A DNA stretch of 64,000 nt from a bacterium BMS3Bbin10. GTDB taxonomy: Bacteria; Pseudomonadota; Alphaproteobacteria; Rhizobiales; Methyloligellaceae. Positions 40,032 through 47,725 of the stretch are shown one piece after another; within the stretch, counting starts at the first letter, position 1; every line of letters starts with the position of its first letter. A model generated the notes under the pieces. The model made no database searches. It was given only the letters and a program-made list of their open reading frames with translations, and had not been told where the DNA came from. Location of the stretch: assembly GCA_002897995.1 (NCBI GenBank), contig BDTT01000113.1, forward strand, positions 33,932-97,931. The letters run 5' to 3'. The translations under genes and the position numbers were made by a program.

Positions 40032-41443
40032 TCGACACACTCATCATCGGCGGCGGCATATCGGGCCTGACGCTCGGCCATGAACTTTTGCGCCGGGGAC
40101 GCAACGTGGTGCTGCTGGAGCGCCAGGTTTCCGTTGGCGGAAACGCCATGTCGGAGCGTATCGGCGGCTATCTGATGGAGCATGGGCCAAGCTCCCTGAA
40201 CGCCACCGCCGAAGACCCGGGCCGGCTTTCAACACGCCTGGGACTGGATGAGAAGCGTGTTTTTCTCGGGCCCGATGTCAAATACCGCTACCTCACGAAG
40301 AACACGCAGCTTTCGGGCATCCCCATCCATCCCCTGGGATTTTTCACCTCGTCCTACCTTTCCCGCCGCGGGCGTCTGGCCATGGCGGGCGAGCTCTTCA
40401 AACCGGCCCGGCAAGAGGGACATGACGAATCCGTCGATGCATTTTTCCGCCGCCGTTTCGGCGCGGAATTTGCCGAACGGGTTATCGACCCGCTGACGGG
40501 CGGGCTGTTTGGCGCGCGATCCACCGACCTCTGCGCCGAAGCGACCTTTCCGGCGCTAGTGGACATGGAGCAACGCCATTCCTCAATCACGGCGGCGGCA
40601 TTTTCGCGCCGTCTGGCGGGCCGGAAAATGCCGGCGCGGCAGCTCTATTCCTGGAGCGGCGGAGTGGGCGCGTTGCCGCGAGCGCTGGCGGCGCAGATGA
40701 ACCGCTGCATTCGCACCGGTATCACCGTCAGGCGAATTGAGGCTCTGCCATGGGGCTTCCGGGTCGACGCGGGGGCCGCGGGCATGATCGAGGCGCGATC
40801 CGTCGTTCTCGCCACCCAGCCCCATGTCGCGGGCATGCTGCTCGAGACAATCGATGAAACCGCCGCGCGGGCCGCGCTCGAAATCCCGGCCCCGCCGATT
40901 GCCGTCGTCTTTCTGGGTTACCGGCGCGCCCAGGTCGCTCATCCCCTGCACGGATTGGGTTATCTCACGCCCGAGAGCGAAGGCCGGCTGGTCAGCGGCG
41001 CGTTGTTCCCCTCCTCCATGTTTGCCGGCCGCGCGCCGTCAGGTCATGTGGCGCTCGCCGCTTATGTCGGCGGGTCGCGGGCGCCGGACCTTGCGCTGGC
41101 ATCGAAAAATTCACTGATCGGCATTGCGCGCGATGAATTCAGGGATCTCCTGGGTGCAACCGGTGAACCTCAGATCGCGCATGTCAAACAATGGCCGATG
41201 GGGCTGCCGCAGACTTCACTCGGTCATCGCGAAAGGCTGGAGGCGTTCGCCGATGCGGAACATGCGCTGCCGGGCCTGTTTCTGACCGGCAATTATTTCA
41301 CCGGGCCCGGCGTCGCCCACTGTGTGACCCGCGCGTTCGATACCGCCCGCCGGGTCGAGCGGCATCTCCAGTCCGCCGGTGCGGGGACTTCCGCTGCCGG
41401 CGTCCGGCAAGGCAGTGAGCTGCAAGACGCGGCTGAGGGTTAG
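40028..41443 (+). CDS. hemY: Flavin-dependent protoporphyrinogen/coproporphyrinogen oxidase
   Basis: The product is 471 residues with an N-terminal FAD-binding motif (DTLIIGGGISGLTLGHELLR), the PPOX signature LMEHGPSSLNA near residue 50, DPLTGGLFGARS, and a C-terminal FAD loop (PGLFLTGNYFTGPGVAHCV). It oxidises a porphyrinogen to a porphyrin in heme biosynthesis. ATG 40028 overlaps the radical SAM stop (ATGA), so the three genes 37048-41443 form one coupled operon. A duplicate of a housekeeping heme gene dedicated to this island is probable but not provable here. Confidence 0.87.
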   Translation: MIDTLIIGGGISGLTLGHELLRRGRNVVLLERQVSVGGNAMSERIGGYLMEHGPSSLNATAEDPGRLSTRLGLDEKRVFLGPDVKYRYLTKNTQLSGIPIHPLGFFTSSYLSRRGRLAMAGELFKPARQEGHDESVDAFFRRRFGAEFAERVIDPLTGGLFGARSTDLCAEATFPALVDMEQRHSSITAAAFSRRLAGRKMPARQLYSWSGGVGALPRALAAQMNRCIRTGITVRRIEALPWGFRVDAGAAGMIEARSVVLATQPHVAGMLLETIDETAARAALEIPAPPIAVVFLGYRRAQVAHPLHGLGYLTPESEGRLVSGALFPSSMFAGRAPSGHVALAAYVGGSRAPDLALASKNSLIGIARDEFRDLLGATGEPQIAHVKQWPMGLPQTSLGHRERLEAFADAEHALPGLFLTGNYFTGPGVAHCVTRAFDTARRVERHLQSAGAGTSAAGVRQGSELQDAAEG

Positions 41444-41477
41444 GTCATGACCTAGGTCCTGCCCGCCCGGCGGCGGG
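41441..41477. other. Palindrome TAGGTCATGACCTA plus GC stem after the PPOX gene
   Basis: TAGGTCATGACCTA is a perfect 14-bp palindrome overlapping the PPOX stop. It is followed by CCCGCC..GGCGGG (41462-41477), which can form a short stem without a U-tract. It may be an end-of-operon structure or an operator for the next gene. Confidence 0.4.
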
Positions 41478-41580
41478 GGGTTGACAGAGGCCGTGATCGT
41501 GTCGATCTGTTCGTTCAAAAGGGGGGAATTCCGGCTATTCGCGATGCGGATAGGGTATCATGCGTTCCAGGAGGTTTGTG

Positions 41581-41946
41581 ATGCTGTATATCGATATCGA
41601 CAAAGAAAACGCCCTCGTGACGATCAGTCCGCGCAGCGCGCTGGAGCGCGGGGATTTTGTAAACCTTGTCGAGGAAGTCGACCCTCTGATCGAGGAAAAG
41701 GGGGCGCTGTCCGGCCTTATCATAAATGCCGAGCATTTCCCCGGCTGGCATGATTTCGGCTCTCTTCTCGCCCATCTCAAATTTGTTGAAGACCACCACC
41801 GGAAAATCAAAAAGGTCGCGATCGTCTCCGACAGTGCGGTCCTGGGCATACTGCCGAAAATTACAGATCATTTTGTCGCCGCCGACGTAAGGCATTTCGA
41901 TCAGGACCAGCTCGACGCCGCGAAAGCGTGGTGCCTGGAGGACTGA
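41581..41946 (+). CDS. SpoIIAA-like (STAS-fold) protein
   Basis: The product is 121 residues from ATG 41581, with AGGAGG 6 nt upstream; the ORF-track start at 41560 would include the ribosome-binding site. The sequence MLYIDIDKENALVTISPRSA, LIEEKGALSGLIINAEHFPG and AILVSD-like IVSDSAVLGILPKITDHFV fits the SpoIIAA-like family. These bind lipophilic ligands or act in stress responses; function is undefined. A second, diverged member lies at 54345-54770. Confidence 0.75.
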   Translation: MLYIDIDKENALVTISPRSALERGDFVNLVEEVDPLIEEKGALSGLIINAEHFPGWHDFGSLLAHLKFVEDHHRKIKKVAIVSDSAVLGILPKITDHFVAADVRHFDQDQLDAAKAWCLED

Positions 41947-41985
41947 CAAAAAACCGCGGGACCTTCGGCGTGCCCTTTTACCGGG

Positions 41986-42229
41986 GGGTCGTTAGCATTG
42001 ACCGATCCGCACATCCTTCGAGACGGCGCTGACGCGCCTCCTCAGGATGAGGCTTCGAGGTGGCGCGTTGCGCCTCCTCAGGATGAGGCTTCGAGATGGC
42101 GCGTTGCGCCTCCTCAGGATGAGGTTTTGTGATAGAAAAACAGATACATACCTCATGGCTCGGAGCGCCCGTAAGGGCGCGTCTCGAAGCATCGGCTATG
42201 AGTCCGGAATCAATGACCCTTGGTATTAT
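41986..42229. repeat. Composite palindromic repeat family 1, copy 2 (inverted, expanded)
   Basis: Reverse-complement copy of 13396-13564, from GGGGTCGTTAGCATTGACCG to AATGACCCTTGGTATTA. It is longer because a unit CTTCGAG..GGCGC..GCGCCTCCTCAGGATGAGG is present three times in tandem (42016-42052, 42053-42088, 42089-42124) instead of once. Its outer end supplies the TAA stop codon of cbpM, just as copy 1 abuts the nitroreductase stop. Confidence 0.9.
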
Positions 42230-42525
42230 TGGGGGGTGCGCTGAAGGCGTTTGAGCTGGTTTTTCAGATCTTCGATTTGCGACATGAGTTCGAGCGCAAG
42301 GGCCGCCCCGGCGGGGTTCAGGCGTAAATCCTGTTCCAGCCGGTGCGCCTTCTGGATCTGAACCACGCTGACCTCGGAAAACCGCCAGCGTGCGATATCA
42401 TCGCCACGAACCTCGACCACGCCTTCCTGGATGTAGGCCCTGACCTTTGATTCCGGCAGCCCGCAGTGCTCGCAAATGTCTTTCAGCGCCAGCTTGCGGT
42501 CTTCGCTCAGTATTTCACCGCTCAT
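42226..42525 (-). CDS. cbpM: Chaperone modulator CbpM
   Basis: This 99-residue MerR-like small protein has a predicted HTH start (ALKDICEHCGLPESKVRAYI) and a C-terminal coiled coil (ELMSQIEDLKNQLKRLQ). CbpM binds the J-domain of CbpA and inhibits its co-chaperone and DNA-binding activity. It lies 12 nt downstream of cbpA in the same direction, the standard arrangement. Its stop codon is formed by the edge of a repeat element. Confidence 0.87.
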   Translation of the reverse strand: MSGEILSEDRKLALKDICEHCGLPESKVRAYIQEGVVEVRGDDIARWRFSEVSVVQIQKAHRLEQDLRLNPAGAALALELMSQIEDLKNQLKRLQRTPQ

Positions 42526-42537
42526 GACATGCGTCCT

Positions 42538-43530
42538 TCATTTTGATCCGGCCCGGGCGTGGCTGCCTTTGCCGGCCTTGCGCAGCAGGTCTCCGCGCGG
42601 ATCGAAGTCAAGCTCCCGCGCCATCGTCCGATAGAGTTTTTTCGCTTTGGCATTGTCGGCCGGCGGCAGCACGATCTGCAAGGTGACATAGAGATCGCCC
42701 GGCGGTTTTGCCGGTATGCCGCGCCCCTTCAGGCGCATTTTGCGGCCCTGCTTCGAGCCTGCCGGAATGTTCAGATCGACTATTCCGCCGGGCGTCGGCA
42801 CTTTGACCTTGCCTCCCAGAGCCGCCTCCCACGGCGCCACCGGAAGGTCGAGATGAAGATCGGCGCCCTCGGCCTGATAAACGGGATGCGCCCTGAAGGC
42901 GATCTCGATGTAAAGATCGCCCGCCCCGCCATCGCCCAGGCCCGGCGCGCCCTGGCCCTTCAGCCGGATATGCTGTCCCTCCCGCACGCCTTTGGGGATG
43001 GTGACCTCGAGCTTGCGGTCCCTGACGGCCAGATGCCCGTTTTCGGTGAGTTCGGGGACCTTCAGGACAATTGTGCGCCTGGCGCCATGGATGGCGTCTT
43101 CCAGATCAATGAGCACCTTGGCATGATGGTCCTGTCCCCGGGCGTGAAAACGCGCCCTGGCGCCGGTGGCGCGTTGCTGGCGGTGGGCATCGCCGAACAG
43201 GGTTTCAAAAAAGTCCGAGAAATCCTGCTCCCGCGCCCCTCCGCCGGCGGGGGAATCGGAAAACTCAAACCCCGCATCCCAGTCCGGCGGCGGGCGAAAG
43301 TCCTGTCCCGGCCGGTAGGCCTTCCCCAACTGGTCATAGGCGGCCCGCTTTTCCGGGTCGCTCAGGACTTCGTTGGCTTCGCCGATTTCCTTGAATTTCG
43401 CTTCGGCGCCGGAATCCTTGTTCAGGTCCGGATGAAATTTGCGCGCGAGCTTTCTGTAAGCACGCTTGATTTCATCCTGCGTGGCCGATTTTTCGACCCC
43501 AAGAAGCGCATAATAGTCCTTGTATTCCAT
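42538..43530 (-). CDS. cbpA: DnaJ-class co-chaperone CbpA
   Basis: This 330-residue protein has an N-terminal J-domain (MEYKDYYALLGVEKSATQDE with HPD in KFHPDLNKDSG) and a Gly/Phe-like linker. Two DnaJ C-terminal domains follow (ALGGKVKVPTPGGIVDLNIP, GDLYVTLQIVLPP) without the zinc-finger of DnaJ. It stimulates DnaK and in E. coli also binds curved DNA in stationary phase. It pairs with cbpM downstream. The context is a stress-response island. Confidence 0.92.
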   Translation of the reverse strand: MEYKDYYALLGVEKSATQDEIKRAYRKLARKFHPDLNKDSGAEAKFKEIGEANEVLSDPEKRAAYDQLGKAYRPGQDFRPPPDWDAGFEFSDSPAGGGAREQDFSDFFETLFGDAHRQQRATGARARFHARGQDHHAKVLIDLEDAIHGARRTIVLKVPELTENGHLAVRDRKLEVTIPKGVREGQHIRLKGQGAPGLGDGGAGDLYIEIAFRAHPVYQAEGADLHLDLPVAPWEAALGGKVKVPTPGGIVDLNIPAGSKQGRKMRLKGRGIPAKPPGDLYVTLQIVLPPADNAKAKKLYRTMARELDFDPRGDLLRKAGKGSHARAGSK

Positions 43531-43562
43531 GACCCCGCCGTTCCCGCCGCCATTTGTGCCAT

Positions 43563-43613
43563 CCCTAGGGTCTTTTCGATCTTGATTCCATCAAAACATG
43601 AAGCGCCCTAGGG
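43563..43613. repeat. Dispersed repeat family 2, copy C, bounded by CCCTAGGG
   Basis: CCCTAGGG at 43563-43570 and again at 43606-43613 flank TCTTTTCGATCTTGATTCCATCAAAACATGAAGCG. The inner core matches copies A (19293) and B (60513). The right CCCTAGGG includes the rhodanese TAG stop. The two identical 8-bp palindromic ends give the unit the look of a tiny element. Confidence 0.75.
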
Positions 43614-43982
43614 TCTCTCTACAAGCGAACCCGTGTCCGGATCGATGGCGACGTAGGGCAAACCGGCCTTCTTCCATTCGCCGAAGCCGCCTTCCATATG
43701 GGCGAGCACCTCAATGCCGGCATCCGCGCACCGTTGGGCCGCTTTATGGGAACGCTTGCCCGAACCGCAATGCAGCACAATCGGTTTTGTGTTCTGGGCG
43801 GGCAGTTTGGCGGGGTCGAAGCGCGACAGGGGGAACAGAAGCGCGCCCGGAATATGCTCGAATTCATACTCGGCGGGCGTCCGCACATCGATGAGGATAA
43901 TGTCGTTTCTGTCGAAACGCTGCACGACCTCCTCCGGCGTCAGAACATCGAGTTCCATCGATCCAAGGGTCTCCGTTTTCAT
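43608..43982 (-). CDS. Single-domain rhodanese-like sulfurtransferase
   Basis: The product has 124 residues: a rhodanese fold with LIDVRTPAEYEFEHIPGALL near residue 32 and the active-site loop IVLHCGSGKRSHKAAQRC, catalytic Cys near residue 72. No signal peptide, so it is cytosolic. It lies 58 nt downstream of the HdrD-like gene in the same direction, which suggests persulfide handling linked to that complex. It is followed by cbpA after a repeat. Confidence 0.88.
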   Translation of the reverse strand: MKTETLGSMELDVLTPEEVVQRFDRNDIILIDVRTPAEYEFEHIPGALLFPLSRFDPAKLPAQNTKPIVLHCGSGKRSHKAAQRCADAGIEVLAHMEGGFGEWKKAGLPYVAIDPDTGSLVERP

Positions 43983-44040
43983 TTCATCCGCTCCTCGTTA
44001 CCATTCCATATCCTCGGGGAGGTCCGGTCCGGACCGGGCT

Positions 44041-45354
44041 TCACCGTTTTGCAGTCATGTGCGCGTCTACCGCTTCCAGCAGACTCTCGATTGGCTTTTT
44101 CCATTTGAAATGCTGCGCGCCGCGCGTGAACTGGAGACGGCACTGTCCGCAGCTTGTGAAGAAGTGTTCGGCCTTCGTCGCCTCGACCTGTGATTTTTTC
44201 AGCTCGAACGCCTTCAGCCTCAGTGGCTCCGCGCGCGCGTTGGCCAGGACGCCGCCGCCGCCGCCGCAGCAAAACGCCGTTATTCCGTGGTCTTCAAGCT
44301 CGCGCAGATCGAACCCGAGCGCCTCCAGAATAACCCGCGGCGCACGCTCCAGCCCGCCGCGCCGGATGAGCTGGCACGGGTCGTGGAAGGTGGCGCTGCC
44401 CTTCGCCTTTTTGAGCTCGATGGCGCCGGATTCGATGCGATCGGCCAGGAACTCGATCATATGCAGAATCCGCACGCCCGTCGGCCCGCCATACCATTGC
44501 GCCGCCTCCCAGCGCGCCGCGCCATAGGCATGGCCGCATTCGGGAAGAAGGATCGTATCCGCGCCGATCTCGCGGGCCTTGTCGATGAGCCGGCAAGTCA
44601 GCTCCTTCTGAAGCTCCATATTGCCGGACAGGTAGCCGAAATTGGTGGCCTCGAAAGCATCGGAAGAAAACGTCCATGAAATCCCGAGACGATTGAGAAT
44701 GCGCGCCGCCGCCGCCACGGATTGCGGGTTGTCTTCAAGATCGCCCGGCGCCGTCGTCAGCAGCAAATCCGCCCGTTTCGCATCGAGCGGTATCTTGACC
44801 TTATGCTGCTTGGCGATCTTGCGCACCGTGCGGCGGAAGTCCGCCGGCTCGCCAAACGGGCTGTGCTTCACCTCCGCATTGCGCACGATATGGGCCAGCC
44901 GGTCCGGCACGAGGCCGGCGCTGTACATGCCGTGGCGTGCCTCTTTCACCAGTTCGGCAATGTCTATCCCCATGGGACAGGCAAGGGTGCACCGCCCGCA
45001 CAATGTGCAACTGTCATAGATCAGCTCTTCCCAGCGCTCCAGCTCCTCCAGGTTCACCGGCGGCGTCAGCCCGAGAAAGCGGTAAAGCGGCGCGAAGGGA
45101 CCGGCGTGGCGCAGATAGGCCTGCTCGAAGGGGCGTATCTTGTGGATCGGGGTATATTTTTCATCCCCCGTGGTGAGATAGAAATGGCAGGCTTCCGCGC
45201 ACAGGCCGCATCTGACGCAGGACTCCATATAGCTCGCGGCGCGCGAGCCGAACTCGCTGATGAAGGCCTGCATTGCGCTGGCATGGCGTTCAGCGTCCGG
45301 CAGATCGCCCTGTTTGTCGAAATTGCTGACCGCTGCGCTCTTGGTATTATTCAT
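44041..45354 (-). CDS. HdrD/GlpC-like Fe-S protein with CCG domain
   Basis: The product is 437 residues from ATG 45354. It has two 4Fe-4S clusters (C46-x2-C49-x2-C52-x3-C56 in CVRCGLCAEACHFY, and C116-x2-C119-x2-C122-x3-C126 in CTLCGRCTLACPMG). A C-terminal CCG-type region contains DPCQLIRRGG, FCCGGGGGVLANA and FTSCGQCRL; the first CCG half is degenerate. Family members reduce disulfides or pass electrons to and from quinones (HdrD, DsrK, TmcB, GlpC). It is encoded with two membrane cytochromes b, so it is probably the cytosolic half of a quinone-linked thiol/disulfide complex. Confidence 0.85.
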   Translation of the reverse strand: MNNTKSAAVSNFDKQGDLPDAERHASAMQAFISEFGSRAASYMESCVRCGLCAEACHFYLTTGDEKYTPIHKIRPFEQAYLRHAGPFAPLYRFLGLTPPVNLEELERWEELIYDSCTLCGRCTLACPMGIDIAELVKEARHGMYSAGLVPDRLAHIVRNAEVKHSPFGEPADFRRTVRKIAKQHKVKIPLDAKRADLLLTTAPGDLEDNPQSVAAAARILNRLGISWTFSSDAFEATNFGYLSGNMELQKELTCRLIDKAREIGADTILLPECGHAYGAARWEAAQWYGGPTGVRILHMIEFLADRIESGAIELKKAKGSATFHDPCQLIRRGGLERAPRVILEALGFDLRELEDHGITAFCCGGGGGVLANARAEPLRLKAFELKKSQVEATKAEHFFTSCGQCRLQFTRGAQHFKWKKPIESLLEAVDAHMTAKR

Positions 45355-45373
45355 CGAACAGCCCTCGGGCTTG

Positions 45374-46018
45374 TCAGGCGCGAATGCCGCGCCGGCCAAA
45401 CAGCGCGCCGCTGTAACCGCGCGAGAGTGGCCAGGTGAAGGTGTGGAACAGGCTGGAGAAGGGGAAATAGACGAGCCAGAGCTCGACAAATCCCATATGC
45501 AGCCCGCGCAAAAAGACGCTTTGCTGACCCAGCGCCAGACAGCCGGTCAGCATGACGATGAATGTCAGGCCAGCGGCAAGATGGTCATCAAGGCGTGAAA
45601 TCAGACGCGTAACCGGATCGACGAAGCGGCGGATCCACAGCAGGAGCAACCCTGCAAAGGCGATTTCCGCCGTCACGATAAAGCCCCAGTATGGCATCGG
45701 CGTCCAGCCGAAGCCGAGCAGCTTCTGTTCGATGAAATCGACATGGGGCGCGGCGAACAGCAACACTGCGAACAGACCCAGATGGAAGGCGTAACCGGCG
45801 AGCGCCACGAACCAGACCTTGCCGCGCTTCAGGAACGCACCTCTGGGAGCCAGATCGACAAATATATTCCTGATGGCGCCGGCGGCGGCGGAGGCGCGCG
45901 CCGGCGATTTGTGCTTGTCGCCGCCCATCAGCAGCACCCAACCGAGCCGCCAGAGAGAAAAGACCACAAAAATTGTCAGCGCCGCATACCATGCCGGGCC
46001 TTCTATGAACGCGATCAT
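45374..46018 (-). CDS. NarI/DsrM-like membrane cytochrome b
   Basis: This 214-residue integral membrane protein has about six helices, including PAWYAALTIFVVFSLWRLGW, AGYAFHLGLFAVLLFAAPHV and LWLVYFPFSSLFHTFTWPLS. His residues in FHLGL, HVDF, HMGF and FHTF are candidate heme b ligands, as in the nitrate reductase gamma/DsrM/TmcC family. It lies between the other cytochrome b and the HdrD-like Fe-S protein with gaps of 18 and 19 nt, so the three form one complex. Confidence 0.82.
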   Translation of the reverse strand: MIAFIEGPAWYAALTIFVVFSLWRLGWVLLMGGDKHKSPARASAAAGAIRNIFVDLAPRGAFLKRGKVWFVALAGYAFHLGLFAVLLFAAPHVDFIEQKLLGFGWTPMPYWGFIVTAEIAFAGLLLLWIRRFVDPVTRLISRLDDHLAAGLTFIVMLTGCLALGQQSVFLRGLHMGFVELWLVYFPFSSLFHTFTWPLSRGYSGALFGRRGIRA

Positions 46019-46036
46019 GCCGCAAACCTCCGTTTC

Positions 46037-47107
46037 TCATTCCGCCGGCGCCGTGCGCCCGGCCGTCTCTTCGGCCTCTGTTTCAGGTGAGGCCTCTGTT
46101 TCAGGTGAGGCCTCTGCCCATAATTCATGATGCTCGCGCGCCCAGGTTTCATCGACTTTGCCCGACACCATGCTGTCCAGCGCGCCTTCCACGCCGGCAG
46201 TGCCGAGATAGATGTGGGCGATGGCCCCGGCGATGGCGATCAGCGCCCCGGAGACATGAATGAAATGCGCGATCTGCAATTGCGACAGATCGGTGGCCAG
46301 AAAGGAGAAATCCAGAAGCAGGCCGGATGCCGATATGGCGACACCGGTTATGATGACCACCCAGAACCAGATTTTCTCTCCGGCATTGAATTTCCAGGAG
46401 GGGACATGGCGGCCGGTTAACACTCCCGCCCCGGTCACGAGCCATTTGAAATCCACGCGTTTTGGCAGATTGTCGCCGCCGAACAGGACAAGCATTGCAA
46501 TAACGCCAAGGGCGAACAGCGGGCCGAACAGATTGTGCCCGTGAAGCGCGGCGGTCGCGAACACCGCCAGTCCCTGCTTGCCGACCAGCGGAACCAGAAT
46601 AATGCGCCCGAACAGCAATATCAGGCCGGTTACGCCGAGAAACAGAAACACCACCGCCAGATACCAGTGAACCACCCGCTCGGAGAGTGTGAACCGCTCG
46701 ATGAGGCGGCCGGTGCGTTCCCTCTTCAGGCGAATGCGCCCGCGAAGGAGCCAAAACAGAATGACGGCCAGTGCGGAGAGCCCGAGCAGATAAGCCCCAT
46801 ATGTCTGAAGAAGCGTGCTTCGGGCGGCGCGCCAGAGCTGACCTTCCGACTGGACCAAAACGGGAGTGCCAAGCGACTTGGAGCTGAGCGTGCCCCGCTC
46901 GCCCATCCTGACGCCGCGCCATATTTGCGAGATGTCGTCGCGCCCCCGGTGCAGGAGACGTTGCTCCGGGTGCACCAGTTCAGGCGGGGTAACAGCCGTG
47001 CCCGAAGGCCCGCTTCTGGCAACGGGCGCCTTGAAGTCCTGCGCAGACACCGCCGAGGGTGCGGCGAAAACCATCATTACCAGCGCTATTATCGTGAGCA
47101 TCCTCAT
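46037..47107 (-). CDS. Formate-dehydrogenase-gamma-like cytochrome b with periplasmic N-terminal region
   Basis: The product is 356 residues from ATG 47107, which gives a clean signal peptide (MLTIIALVMMVFAAPSAVSA). It has a periplasmic stretch of about 90 residues with the LVHPEQRLLHRGRDD motif, then four to five helices of the FdnI/FdoI cytochrome b type (LSERVVHWYLAVVFLFLGVT, ALHGHNLFGPLFALGV, IAHFIHVSGALIAIAGAIAH). The acidic tail has a duplicated ASPETE. No formate dehydrogenase subunit is encoded here. A DNR/FNR-type box lies about 106 nt upstream. Confidence 0.84.
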   Translation of the reverse strand: MRMLTIIALVMMVFAAPSAVSAQDFKAPVARSGPSGTAVTPPELVHPEQRLLHRGRDDISQIWRGVRMGERGTLSSKSLGTPVLVQSEGQLWRAARSTLLQTYGAYLLGLSALAVILFWLLRGRIRLKRERTGRLIERFTLSERVVHWYLAVVFLFLGVTGLILLFGRIILVPLVGKQGLAVFATAALHGHNLFGPLFALGVIAMLVLFGGDNLPKRVDFKWLVTGAGVLTGRHVPSWKFNAGEKIWFWVVIITGVAISASGLLLDFSFLATDLSQLQIAHFIHVSGALIAIAGAIAHIYLGTAGVEGALDSMVSGKVDETWAREHHELWAEASPETEASPETEAEETAGRTAPAE

Positions 47108-47212
47108 CGAACAAGCTCCCCGGCGGGACACCGGTCCCGGCCGATCGTTTCTGCGGAAGAGGTTCGCATTCCGGAAATTGGGGCTATGAAACATCTTTGC
47201 CAAACTCTTTCT

Positions 47213-47226
47213 TTGATCCTGGTCAA
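47213..47226 (-). promoter_or_regulatory. Likely FNR/DNR-type binding site TTGAT-CCTG-GTCAA
   Basis: TTGATCCTGGTCAA matches the TTGAT-N4-ATCAA consensus at 9 of 10 fixed positions. It lies 106 nt upstream of the first cytochrome b start in the 282-bp gap that leads the HdrD-like operon. A Crp/Fnr-family regulator gene is 1.6 kb away. Confidence 0.6.
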
Positions 47227-47389
47227 AGCCGGGGAAGCGTCACACTCGAAGATTCCCGGAGCAGACGCACATCTCCTGATTTGAAATGCACACTGTCCGG
47301 CATCGGGAAATCGCTGACCACTCCAAACCGCAATCGGGTTTCTTCGCGGCGGCCGGCCAGGGCGCTCCGGGCGGAGGCGGCCCTGCCCT

Positions 47390-47719
47390 TCAGATGAAGT
47401 AGCCCGCGATAATCGCCCCGCTGATGACGGTCGCTCCCACGACGGTGGCGATGAGGGCGTTGCCGGTCATACGGATACCGCCGCCCATCCGGCTCAGTAC
47501 GGCTCCAAGCGCCACAAAGACGATCACGTCCAGCAAACCATGTGTCACCCAGTGGTGGCCCGTGATGGCGACCATCAATCCGTGCACGCCCTCGTTACTC
47601 TCCTTGAGCACGACGAGGAGTGCGCTCAAAATACTGGTGACCGCATAGGAAATGCCATACCCGGTCACTTTCGCGCTGACGGTATCGGCCGCTCCTGCTT
47701 GATGCGTAGTCATATCCAC
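47390..47719 (-). CDS. Small multi-helix membrane protein (pair member 2)
   Basis: This 109-residue protein has three to four helices (ISYAVTSILSALLVVL, VTHGLLDVIVFVALGAVL, ALIATVVGATVISGAIIAG) and conserved-looking His residues in GHHWVTHG. I recognise no family. It lies 6 nt downstream of a similar membrane-protein gene and the two are likely one complex. Paired His could bind heme or metal. Confidence 0.7.
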   Translation of the reverse strand: MDMTTHQAGAADTVSAKVTGYGISYAVTSILSALLVVLKESNEGVHGLMVAITGHHWVTHGLLDVIVFVALGAVLSRMGGGIRMTGNALIATVVGATVISGAIIAGYFI

Positions 47720-47725
47720 ATCTCC

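Noticed and set aside
42016-42124. Possible CRISPR array
   Set aside because: The 36-37-bp units are directly adjacent with no spacers, no cas genes are present, and the unit is part of a dispersed palindromic repeat.
46037-47107. Formate dehydrogenase gamma subunit as part of a formate dehydrogenase
   Set aside because: No FdnG or FdnH homologue is in the window; neighbours are a NarI-like protein and an HdrD-like protein.
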